From: a virus
Direction: 5' to 3' (one strand)
Virus record (IMG/VR): IMGVR_UViG_3300046373_000093
Coordinates: 1 to 54,793 of that record
DNA length: 54,793 nt
Below the pieces are notes generated by a model. The model made no database searches, had not been told where the DNA came from, and saw only the letters and a program-made list of their open reading frames with translations. Positions 1 to 5,897 of this stretch are shown here, in pieces; the first letter of the stretch is position 1; the number at the start of each line of letters is the position of its first letter. The position numbers and the translations under genes are program-made.

Positions 1-57
1 CTCGCCCGCGCACCGCTGCCCGCTCAAGGTGGGGATGAGAAAGGCGGTGCAGCATGA
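1..57 (+). CDS. 3' end of an early HTH gene that continues from the right end of the window
   Basis: Eighteen sense codons run from base 1 to a TGA at 55-57. The TGA overlaps the ATG at 54 as ATGA, the coupling used throughout this operon. The frame is exactly the one left open by the gene starting at 54602. Joined, they give an 82-residue protein. This is the main sequence evidence that the two window ends are adjacent in a circular genome. The tail itself (Leu-Ala-Arg-Ala-Pro and onwards) is low in information. Confidence 0.6.
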   Translation, partial: LARAPLPAQGGDEKGGAA

Positions 58-395
58 GCAAGCGCACCTACCCGCTGGAAATCGAGAATATCGGCGTAGA
101 CATCTACACGCTGATGTCGCGCGGCCACCACGATCCTGAAGCCTTCATGCGCCAGGTGCGCGCCGATGGATACGAATGGCCGCTGGGCATGCCGAAGCAT
201 ATCTGGCTGCGTTGCATCCCGCCGCCTGACGGCTACGTGACCTGGTACGTCGAGGCGATGGAGGGCGCACGCGGCGCGTTCCCGGCTACCCAGTGCTGGG
301 AGTCGCAAGGCAGCGACACCTACGAAGCCATCATGGCCGCAAGAGCAGCCGCCCAAGGGTCGGCAACTCAACCCGCCACCAAGGAGACACCATGA
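54..395 (+). CDS. Hypothetical early phage protein, 113 aa
   Basis: I do not recognise this protein. It is small, mixed alpha/beta in character, with several Trp and Tyr residues in the middle and an Ala/Thr-rich tail. The start overlaps the stop of the preceding frame (ATGA at 54-57), and its own stop overlaps the next ATG at 392 in the same way. It is therefore part of a tightly coupled early operon of small accessory proteins upstream of the integrase. No signal peptide or membrane segment is visible. Confidence 0.75.
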   Translation: MSKRTYPLEIENIGVDIYTLMSRGHHDPEAFMRQVRADGYEWPLGMPKHIWLRCIPPPDGYVTWYVEAMEGARGAFPATQCWESQGSDTYEAIMAARAAAQGSATQPATKETP

Positions 396-661
396 CCGCA
401 CTGTCACGCCAAGACCGCACGCAAGTGCTCGTTGATGCGTTCTACGCGGCTCACGGCCCATGCTGCGCCGGGTGCGACTGGTGGCGTTGGTACAACTCAC
501 TGGTTGGCGAGTGCATACGTACCGAGCCAACAGCAGGAGCGCAACGCTTCGCAATGCTCGGCGCCACCAGCTACAGCATCGCGCCAGGCGCCGGCCACAT
601 CATGACGCCGCGCGAGCATGTTTGCGGCGAGTTTCAAGATCAACCTAGGGAGACACCATGA
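392..661 (+). CDS. Small Cys-rich early phage protein, 89 aa
   Basis: The start at 392 is chosen because AAGGAG lies 5 bases upstream and the ATG overlaps the previous stop (ATGA). A longer frame from 293 exists but lacks this signal. The protein has a Cys-Cys-x2-Cys cluster near residue 20, another Cys about 20 residues later and a His-Val-Cys near the C terminus. That pattern could bind zinc or an Fe-S cluster. Function is unknown. It ends in an ATGA overlap with the next gene. Confidence 0.75.
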   Translation: MTALSRQDRTQVLVDAFYAAHGPCCAGCDWWRWYNSLVGECIRTEPTAGAQRFAMLGATSYSIAPGAGHIMTPREHVCGEFQDQPRETP

Positions 662-906
662 GAATCTTAACCCTCATCCCTCTGACGAAACGCGCCAAGC
701 AAATCGTCAAGCAGCATGGGGAACGCTGGGAGGTGGTGCGCAGGGAGCAGCGCGTTCTACTTAGTGTTGCACCTGGTCCGTGGCTGTACGTCCAGCCATT
801 GACCGAAGAGCGCGCCCCAGCAAATGACGTGCGATCCGCCGGGGTTGATTCAGGCGCGCGCTGGGTGCATGAATTTAACGACGAAAATTTCAAGGTGGCA
901 CCATGA
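658..906 (+). CDS. Hypothetical early phage protein, 82 aa
   Basis: It starts with ATG at 658, overlapping the previous stop and preceded by an AGGGAG ribosome site. The N-terminal third is basic and resembles a small nucleic-acid-contacting helix. The centre is a short hydrophobic beta-like stretch (Trp-Leu-Tyr-Val). I cannot assign a family. The ATGA overlap at 903 couples it to the Ea22-like gene. Confidence 0.7.
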   Translation: MRILTLIPLTKRAKQIVKQHGERWEVVRREQRVLLSVAPGPWLYVQPLTEERAPANDVRSAGVDSGARWVHEFNDENFKVAP

Positions 907-1382
907 CCGTAGACATCGAAAAGCTGAAGGCGCTGGCACTGGCAGCAACGCCGGGACCGTGGGAGTGGTGGACTAGCAATAGCGTACTGCGCTTGACTGG
1001 CGCAGACGGCAAGGATGGCGGCGTGCTGTGTGGCTACGTGCACTCGGGCGACGGTGATGTGTACTGCTCCGATGCGAACCGCGCCTTCATCGCCACCGCC
1101 AACCCCGCCGCCGTGGCGGAACTGATAGCCGAAGTCGAGCGCCTTCGCTCTGCTCCCGCAGCGCAAGCACGGCAGCCAGCTGCGCCGGCCGATGATGCGC
1201 AGGATGCTAGCCGGCTGGCAGACGGTTACGAAAGCGGATTTTTTGCGAGTTCACCGCAGGACGGCGACGGCCAATTCACGCTGCATTACAAGACGGCGGC
1301 GCAGGCCGAGGCCGCCTATATGCTTGTGACGGGCATTATCGACGCCGCTATGTCTACCAGCAAACGGGAGGGCGACAAGTGA
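903..1382 (+). CDS. Ead/Ea22-like phage protein
   Basis: The first 85 residues carry the Ead/Ea22-type signature: a helix of Leu/Ala ending in ATPGPWEWW, then a beta segment, then a D-A-N-R-A-F-I-A-T-A-N-P motif followed by an Ala/Val/Glu helix ending in VERLR. Such proteins are common, poorly understood accessory proteins of the early operons of lambdoid phages. Residues 85-159 are variable. The start overlaps the upstream stop, and the stop overlaps a GTG start at 1379. Confidence 0.75.
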   Translation: MTVDIEKLKALALAATPGPWEWWTSNSVLRLTGADGKDGGVLCGYVHSGDGDVYCSDANRAFIATANPAAVAELIAEVERLRSAPAAQARQPAAPADDAQDASRLADGYESGFFASSPQDGDGQFTLHYKTAAQAEAAYMLVTGIIDAAMSTSKREGDK

Positions 1383-1609
1383 GCATCATCATCGACAAAT
1401 ACGACGAGCATAACCCGCAGCTTCGCATCCGCTTCGGTGAGCGTGAGATGAGCTTCACCGTCAAAGATGTGGCTCCGGAGGCACGTGAATGGCTGGGTGA
1501 AGTGATTGAGAGTCAAGTCACGAAACTGATTGACCTGCGTGTATCGCAGGCTCTGGAGCAGCATAAAGCCGCGCTGCGCAGTCTCTTAGGAGTTTCAAAT
1601 GTCCGCTGA
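1379..1609 (+). CDS. Hypothetical early phage protein, 76 aa, GTG start
   Basis: The start is GTG inside a GTGA overlap with the preceding stop. The protein is an acidic beta hairpin region (Pro-Gln-Leu-Arg-Ile-Arg-Phe) followed by two amphipathic helices. It resembles small dimerising phage proteins, but I know no family for it. It overlaps the next gene by 11 bases; that gene has its own strong ribosome site inside this coding sequence. Confidence 0.65.
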   Translation: MSIIIDKYDEHNPQLRIRFGEREMSFTVKDVAPEAREWLGEVIESQVTKLIDLRVSQALEQHKAALRSLLGVSNVR

Positions 1610-2429
1610 ACTGAACATCGATGCTGAGCGCGCCGACCTCATCAACGACATCGAGGCGATCATTGATAGCACGATGATCTTCAGGCATAGCGCGGAAGGT
1701 AAAGCTGTTCTGTTGTTACTCGCCAAGTTGCGCGCCGCCCGCCGCACCCAGCCTGCCGTAGAAGGTGCGGAAGGACTGCCGCCGCTGCCGAAGCCTGAGT
1801 GCTTGCACGGCGATGGCGTGTATGGCTACACCGCCGCCCAGGTCGAGCAGATCAGGCGCGTCGCCATCGCAGCAGATCGCCAAGCGCGTGCTCAAGCGGG
1901 AACGGTGGAGAAGGATGCGTGGAGCCTGCTGCGTGAAGCTCTTGCGGCACTTGACACATGGAAGGATGTTGCCCCAGCGGTGAGTCTGCGAGCTGATATT
2001 CGGGCCGCTATCGAAGCGCACACCAAAGCCGGTAAGGTGCAGGAGGAGCAGTCAGCAGGGGCGCAGGGCGAATGCACACAGTCGATGCTGGAAGCTGCGA
2101 TGAGGGCGGCAGTGACCAGTGGGGTGCTTCCGAAACAGGCCGACGAGGAGCGCTACCTCCGCAACTGGAACGGTATGCGGGCATCGATCAATGCCGCGCT
2201 CGCCGCCGCCCCAGCTCCGGATAATGCCGCGCAGAAGGGCGAGGACACCAAGCACATCGAGAGTGAAGCCGTCAGCGCCATGCTGTGGCTGTATCGCCGC
2301 CTGCACCGCTGCTATGGCCGACCACCGAATGTCGAGAGGCCGATTGTCGCACTGGCCAAGCTCGCTGGATACGAGATGAAATTCATTTCGGAATCATTCG
2401 CTGAGCGCGGCGACAAGGAGGGTATATGA
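1599..2429 (+). CDS. Hypothetical phage protein of modular, Ala-rich helical type, 276 aa
   Basis: ATG at 1599 follows TTAGGAG by 6 bases. The protein is mostly helical with Ala-rich linkers and looks modular. One segment near residue 75 (GDGVYGYTAAQVEQIRR) resembles a short module seen in mosaic early proteins of Burkholderiales phages. The last 60 residues (from roughly KHIESEAVSAML) form a separate compact region. I cannot give a function. The stop at 2427-2429 overlaps the start of a 37-residue gene. Confidence 0.65.
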   Translation: MSAELNIDAERADLINDIEAIIDSTMIFRHSAEGKAVLLLLAKLRAARRTQPAVEGAEGLPPLPKPECLHGDGVYGYTAAQVEQIRRVAIAADRQARAQAGTVEKDAWSLLREALAALDTWKDVAPAVSLRADIRAAIEAHTKAGKVQEEQSAGAQGECTQSMLEAAMRAAVTSGVLPKQADEERYLRNWNGMRASINAALAAAPAPDNAAQKGEDTKHIESEAVSAMLWLYRRLHRCYGRPPNVERPIVALAKLAGYEMKFISESFAERGDKEGI

Positions 2430-2539
2430 CTCACCCGTACCTGAACCCCTACTTCGCCTGGCTGTTGATGGTCAGCTTCTGGATCGGCGCGCCGCAACCC
2501 GCCACACCGGCGCCATCGAAAGAAAAAGGCAACTCATGA
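2426..2539 (+). CDS. Tiny membrane-inserting protein, 37 aa
   Basis: It is an ATG frame with ATGA overlaps at both ends (2426-2429 and 2536-2539) and GGAGG six bases upstream. Residues 9-22 (YFAWLLMVSFWIGA) form one hydrophobic segment, followed by a Pro/Lys tail. The coupling on both sides makes it a credible gene despite its size. Possible roles include an inhibitor peptide or a membrane anchor; nothing in the sequence decides. Confidence 0.6.
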   Translation: MTHPYLNPYFAWLLMVSFWIGAPQPATPAPSKEKGNS

Positions 2540-2757
2540 GATTCCATCGCGCAGCGAAGTTTTCCGGCGCCCGGGGCGGTAAAGGCTGGTACGTGTCCTT
2601 CATCACGAGCAGCGGTTTTTTGCTGATCGCTTTCCGCCCGGGGTGCTGGCGTTTCGCCACCCTCAAGCTTCAGGCGCGACCCGGCGTCACCCGCCGCTAC
2701 CTTGGGCCGTTGGAAATCGAAACGCACAAGATTTTTATCCAGCAGGAGAGCGAATGA
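2536..2757 (+). CDS. Hypothetical early phage protein, 73 aa
   Basis: ATGA-coupled to the 37-residue membrane peptide upstream and to the next gene at 2754. It is a basic protein rich in Gly, Phe and Trp in the first 45 residues, suggesting a small beta-barrel or sheet, and it ends with an acidic helix. No family is recognised. Confidence 0.65.
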   Translation: MRFHRAAKFSGARGGKGWYVSFITSSGFLLIAFRPGCWRFATLKLQARPGVTRRYLGPLEIETHKIFIQQESE

Positions 2758-2951
2758 TCGAGCGAAAACAAGACCGCCGCCAGGCGCCCGCCCTGCCGAT
2801 GGCCGTCGAGCAGCGCCGCCCCTTTGACCGCCGCGGCCGGCACGAGCGCGCAGATGTCGTGCCCGCTTTACCGGGGACGGTCCGGCCAGGGTATGGAGAG
2901 GTCCCGCCGCCGCGCGAGCGCCGGCAGCGGCCGGAATCAGGAATGGAATAG
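2754..2951 (+). CDS. Arg/Pro-rich small protein, 65 aa
   Basis: Start at 2754 by ATGA overlap and the upstream CAGGAG; a longer frame from 2643 is not needed. The protein is strongly basic (many Arg) and Pro-rich, probably disordered, and may bind nucleic acid. It lies two genes before the integrase. Function unknown. Confidence 0.55.
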   Translation: MIERKQDRRQAPALPMAVEQRRPFDRRGRHERADVVPALPGTVRPGYGEVPPPRERRQRPESGME

Positions 2952-2960
2952 GAGAGTTTG

Positions 2961-3164
2961 ATGACGAGCACGTTTCTCGACCACAACGAAATCAAGGACC
3001 TGACCGGACGGCCGCAAAAATCGAGGCAGATCGCCGCGCTGCGTAAAATGTGCATACCCTTCTTCGTGAACGATGTCGGCAAGCCAGTTGTTGCCAGATC
3101 GGCCGTCGAGGGGAAGAAGGGGGCCGCGCCGCCGCGCGTGAAGAAGTGGGAGCCGAAGGATTGA
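2961..3164 (+). CDS. DUF4224-like protein, candidate excisionase
   Basis: The ATG at 2961 follows TAGGAG; the TTG three bases earlier is less likely. The first 45 residues match the DUF4224 pattern: F-L-x-x-x-E-I-x-x-L-T-G followed by K-x-R-Q-I-x-A-L and a short beta segment ending F-x-V-N-x-x-G-K-P-x-V. These small proteins lie directly upstream of phage integrases and are thought to act in excision or control of integration. The stop is 3 bases before the integrase ATG, so the two are co-transcribed. The excisionase role is inferred from position. Confidence 0.7.
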   Translation: MTSTFLDHNEIKDLTGRPQKSRQIAALRKMCIPFFVNDVGKPVVARSAVEGKKGAAPPRVKKWEPKD

Positions 3165-3167
3165 TCG

Positions 3168-4196
3168 ATGGGCCGGAAGCCAACGAAGCACGAAAATCTG
3201 CCGCCGCACATGCGCAAGCGCACGCGGAAATACGGGACGTATTACTATCTGGACACTGGCAAGACGCCCCGAAAGGAGATCCCGCTCGGGAGCGATTACA
3301 TCCTGGCCTTGAAAAAGTATGCCGAGCTCCACGAGATCGGACCAACCGCCGGCGCCACTTTCGGTGACCTCATCACCAAGTATGAGGCTGAGGCACTACC
3401 GAACCTGAAGCCGAACACGATCCGCGTCCAGAAGTCGGACATCAAGCACCTCCGCGAATATTTTAACGACGCGCCGCTGGATCAGATCGAGCCCGCATAC
3501 CTGGAGCGGTTCAAGCGCAAGCACAAGGACAAGCCCACCACGGCAAACCGGTGCCTGCGCTTGATCTCGACCATGTGGAACCTGGCGCGCAGCTGGGGCT
3601 ATACCAGCCTGCCAAATCCGCGCGCCGGCGTGAAGGGGCACAAGCTGCAGAGGCGCACCGTCTACATCACTGACGAGGTGTTCAATGCGGTCCATGGCCA
3701 GGGAAGCGCCCTACTGAAGGACGCTCTCGACCTGGCATACCTGACGGGTCAGCGGCCCGGGGACGCCTTGAGCATGAGCGAGCACGACATCATCGACGGG
3801 CATCTCGTCATCAAGGCCCAGGACAAGACTGGCAAGCCGCTCAGGATCCAGATCGTCGGTAAGCTCGCGGAAGTCATCGAGCGCATTCGCGCCCGGAAGA
3901 AGGGACTGAAGGTGGTGTCGACGGCACTGCTTGTGAATCTTCACGGCAAGAAACTGACGCCGGCCGTGCTGCGCAACCATTTCGAGGATGCGCGCGCCGC
4001 GGCTGCCAAGGCCAACCCGGAGCTTGCCGACCAGATCAAGGCAATGTGGTTCTACGACCTGCGCGCGAAGGCTGCCGACGACACCTCGGACGAGCGCGGC
4101 GACCAAGCGGCGAGCGACCTGCTGGGACACGAAACCGTTACTACGACGAAACGCCACTACCTGCGCCGTGGCAAAGTTGTCGCGCCGGTAAAGTGA
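3168..4196 (+). CDS. int: Tyrosine-type phage integrase
   Basis: A 342-residue site-specific recombinase that would join attP to a host tRNA-Arg gene. Residues 1-55 are basic and resemble an arm-type DNA-binding domain; 60-160 a core-binding SAM-like domain; 165-342 the catalytic domain. Visible catalytic positions are Arg196 (TGQRPGDA), Lys220, Arg299, His321 (LLGH) and the nucleophile Tyr331 (RHY). The usual His of the HxxR box is Tyr296 (FYDLR), an accepted variant. It is the last gene of the early operon, and its TGA touches the first arm-type repeat of attP. Confidence 0.95.
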   Translation: MGRKPTKHENLPPHMRKRTRKYGTYYYLDTGKTPRKEIPLGSDYILALKKYAELHEIGPTAGATFGDLITKYEAEALPNLKPNTIRVQKSDIKHLREYFNDAPLDQIEPAYLERFKRKHKDKPTTANRCLRLISTMWNLARSWGYTSLPNPRAGVKGHKLQRRTVYITDEVFNAVHGQGSALLKDALDLAYLTGQRPGDALSMSEHDIIDGHLVIKAQDKTGKPLRIQIVGKLAEVIERIRARKKGLKVVSTALLVNLHGKKLTPAVLRNHFEDARAAAAKANPELADQIKAMWFYDLRAKAADDTSDERGDQAASDLLGHETVTTTKRHYLRRGKVVAPVK

Positions 4197-4440
4197 ATTT
4201 TGCGGAACTACGCCCGAATTTGCGGAACTACGGCAGCTGTTGAGAACTACGCCAAGCGCTTGATTTTATTGGCCTGCCCAGCTGGGTTCGAACCAGCGAC
4301 CCTCAGCTTAGAAGGCTGATTAAAGAATGGCTTAACCATGCGGGTTTCAAGCCGTTTTTAGTTCCGCAAAAGTGACTTTATCCACAGTCCTTTTGCCCCG
4401 GAATGCAGGATTCTTAAAGCGTTTTGCGGAACTAAAAATG
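4196..4440. other. attP: attP: tRNA-Arg core flanked by five arm-type integrase sites
   Basis: Arm-type repeats with the core TTTGCGGAACTA lie at 4198-4210, 4219-4230 and (degenerate, only AGAACTACG kept) 4240-4251 on the integrase side, and at 4359-4371 (inverted) and 4422-4434 on the other. Between them is the 3' half of a tRNA-Arg at 4270-4320. The left repeats are about 20 bases apart, two helical turns. Arms on both sides are expected for an intact attP, not for attL or attR. The crossover is probably inside the anticodon-to-T-arm segment. Confidence 0.8.
4270..4320 (-). tRNA. 3' half of tRNA-Arg(UCU), attachment core, not a working gene
   Basis: Read on the minus strand this is an anticodon arm (TCAGC, loop CTTCTAA, GCTGA; anticodon TCT), a variable region, a T arm with GCTGG-TTCGAAC-CCAGC, an acceptor strand TGGGCAG, a G discriminator and CCA. 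No matching D arm or 5' acceptor (CTGCCCA) precedes it. Integration would use it to restore the 3' end of the host tRNA gene. Confidence 0.8.
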
Positions 4441-4743
4441 CCCGTCCGGCGGCCCGTATCCGATGATCTTTACCGACCACTCCTGCTCATACCCTACCCC
4501 GGCCTTGTCGCGCTCGATGCCCCGAAAGCGCATCATGTCGACGTGCATGGCGACGAGCTGGGCATACTCCAGCGCTGGGATGACCGGCCTCATGTGCTCG
4601 TCGTCCGGCTCGATCAGGATTGCGGTCGCGACGGTGCCGGCCATGGAAAAGCGCAGCTCACCCTCGAAGCCATCATCAGCGGCGATCTCTTGGGCCGTCC
4701 GCGGCGCGCCATTCTCGCGTAGGCATTTAACTATGCTGTACAT
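4432..4743 (-). CDS. SOS-controlled small protein, candidate anti-repressor
   Basis: A 103-residue protein of unknown family. The N terminus looks like a small helical domain (residues 1-25), and later there is an acidic Met-rich stretch around residues 46-72. No membrane segment is seen. Its ATG (4741-4743) lies inside a perfect LexA box (4736-4751). An extended -10 (TG-C-TATACT, hexamer 4755-4750) places the transcript start on or next to the A of the ATG, so the mRNA should be leaderless. SOS control of one isolated gene beside attP recalls Tum-type anti-repressors. That role is inferred from regulation and from the lack of a self-cleaving domain in the phage repressor. Confidence 0.7.
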   Translation of the reverse strand: MYSIVKCLRENGAPRTAQEIAADDGFEGELRFSMAGTVATAILIEPDDEHMRPVIPALEYAQLVAMHVDMMRFRGIERDKAGVGYEQEWSVKIIGYGPPDGHF

Positions 4744-4751
4744 TTATACAG
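4736..4751. promoter_or_regulatory. LexA (SOS) box over the start of the 4432-4743 gene
   Basis: The sequence is CTGT, eight bases, ACAG: an exact match to the gamma/betaproteobacterial LexA consensus, with TA-rich flanks. It covers the initiation codon and overlaps the -10 hexamer, so bound LexA would block polymerase. Confidence 0.85.
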
Positions 4752-4758
4752 TATAGCA
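4744..4758 (-). promoter_or_regulatory. Extended -10 promoter for the leaderless SOS gene
   Basis: On the minus strand AATGC precedes TATACT, giving a TGn extended -10. No good -35 is visible. Six bases separate the hexamer from the ATG, so initiation at +1 falls at or beside the A of the start codon. No Shine-Dalgarno sequence precedes the ATG. Confidence 0.6.
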
Positions 4759-4855
4759 TTTGCCCTTGCGCCTGCCCTTCGGCACCGTTGACGCCTGCCA
4801 AGTTTCAGTAAACACAACTCTGCGACGATCTTCCTATTGAACGATAGGAGAATCC

Positions 4856-5206
4856 ATGCAGCGACTTCTAGCCCTGCTCCTTGCCCTGCCGCTGGCGGCG
4901 ACCGCGGCGCCATACCCCTACACCATGAGCGGCGATCGGTTCGTCAAGATGATGAGCCCGCCTGACCCGACAGGCCAGGAATACCTCGACCGGGAAAAGG
5001 CCTACAGCTACCTCGACGGCGTGCGCGACAGCGCTGAGGGGCGCGTGTGGTGTGACGTCGACCAACTCAAGACGCCTGACCTGGCGTACGAGCTGGCGGA
5101 CGACATTGCCAAGCTGCCGGCGGTCGAGCGAAAGAAAAACGCATCCCTACTGCTGCTTGAGCAATTGAAGCGCCACTATCCGTGCCGGAATGGGAGCAAG
5201 AGATGA
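4856..5206 (+). CDS. Rap1a/Tai-like periplasmic immunity protein
   Basis: A 116-residue protein with a clean signal peptide (residues 1-17, MQRLLALLLALPLAATA), so it acts in the periplasm. The mature part has the fold signature of Rap1a/Tai immunity proteins: a helix with YLDGVRDSAEG, Cys66 followed by a polar helix, and a second Cys at 110 that could form a disulphide. These proteins neutralise peptidoglycan amidases delivered by type VI secretion. AGGAG precedes the ATG by 6 bases, and its stop overlaps the start of the Tae4-like gene. The pair runs against all neighbouring late genes and looks like lysogenic cargo. Confidence 0.75.
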   Translation: MQRLLALLLALPLAATAAPYPYTMSGDRFVKMMSPPDPTGQEYLDREKAYSYLDGVRDSAEGRVWCDVDQLKTPDLAYELADDIAKLPAVERKKNASLLLLEQLKRHYPCRNGSKR

Positions 5207-5664
5207 AGCCCTTCTTCGATATGGTCTGGCGAAATTATCCGCGCTCGGAGAAGCGTGAGCCGTTATTTGATGAGATCGGCTGGTCGGACATCAAGAACAA
5301 CGAGTCCTACAAAGACACCTGCGCAATCCGCATGAGCATAGCGTTGACGCGCGCCGGCGTGCCGCTGCCAGGCGCGAGCATGCGTGCGAAGGCTGGAACA
5401 ATCAGGGACGGTCGGATCGAGCCGCGCCAGCGTAAGCTATCGGACATCCTGAAGCAGATGTGGGGCAAGCCGGAGGTCTACGGCAGCGAGCGCGAAGCGC
5501 GCGACGGAATTGGCCACCGCAAGGGCGTGGTGTCGTTCTTCAGGATCGACGGCGGGCCTGGCGGGCACATCGATCTGGTGCACCCAGGCCCCAACGGATT
5601 TGTCGAGTGCGCGCGCAGTTGCTTCTTCTCGTCCGTGACGATCTGGTTCTGGCCGCTGGAATAA
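5203..5664 (+). CDS. Tae4-like peptidoglycan amidase (type VI effector family)
   Basis: A 153-residue protein whose start at 5203 overlaps the immunity gene stop (ATGA). A longer start at 5182 is less likely. It shows the Tae4 layout: Cys40 at the head of a helix (DTCAIRMSIALTRAG), a middle region with YGSEREA, and His122 in GGHIDLV, followed by a C-terminal Cys-x3-Cys pair. Tae4 enzymes cut the D-Glu to mDAP bond in peptidoglycan stems. The usual third catalytic acid is not obvious; Asp124 is a candidate. No export signal is present, so it would need T6SS or cell lysis to reach the wall. It could act as a toxin between lysogens and rivals or as an auxiliary lysis enzyme. Confidence 0.8.
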   Translation: MKPFFDMVWRNYPRSEKREPLFDEIGWSDIKNNESYKDTCAIRMSIALTRAGVPLPGASMRAKAGTIRDGRIEPRQRKLSDILKQMWGKPEVYGSEREARDGIGHRKGVVSFFRIDGGPGGHIDLVHPGPNGFVECARSCFFSSVTIWFWPLE

Positions 5665-5668
5665 CGCC

Positions 5669-5857
5669 ATGAAGCCGCGCACAGACCTCATCACAGCCAG
5701 CCGGGTCGACCTGACGCTGGCGCTACTCCCGCTGATCGGGTGGTGGGAGGCGTCATGGACGCTGGCGGCGAACGGCGTGCCGCTCGACGTCGCGGTGCGG
5801 GTGATGGTCGTGCCGGGCGCGCGGCGCACTATGTCGCTACCAGCATCTCCGGGGTGA
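5669..5857 (+). CDS. Doubtful small protein downstream of the amidase, 62 aa
   Basis: An ATG frame four bases after the Tae4-like stop, with only a weak ribosome site (GGAATAACGCC). Residues 15-27 and 38-50 are moderately hydrophobic. I recognise nothing. The remaining bases to 5897 hold a repeated GTGACGGT sequence and no other credible gene. It may be a remnant. Confidence 0.3.
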   Translation: MKPRTDLITASRVDLTLALLPLIGWWEASWTLAANGVPLDVAVRVMVVPGARRTMSLPASPG

Positions 5858-5897
5858 CGGTATTGCGGCAAGCTCGCTCGAAGCCGGCGTGACGGTG

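Noticed and set aside
4273-4322. attL or attR of an integrated prophage, or a tandem prophage junction
   Set aside because: Arm-type repeats on both sides and phage genes on both sides, with window ends that join in frame, fit attP in a circular phage better than a tandem integration. Tandem prophages cannot be fully excluded from sequence alone.
4270-4350. Complete tRNA gene at the attachment site
   Set aside because: Only the anticodon arm, T arm and 3' acceptor are present; the 5' half does not fold as a tRNA.
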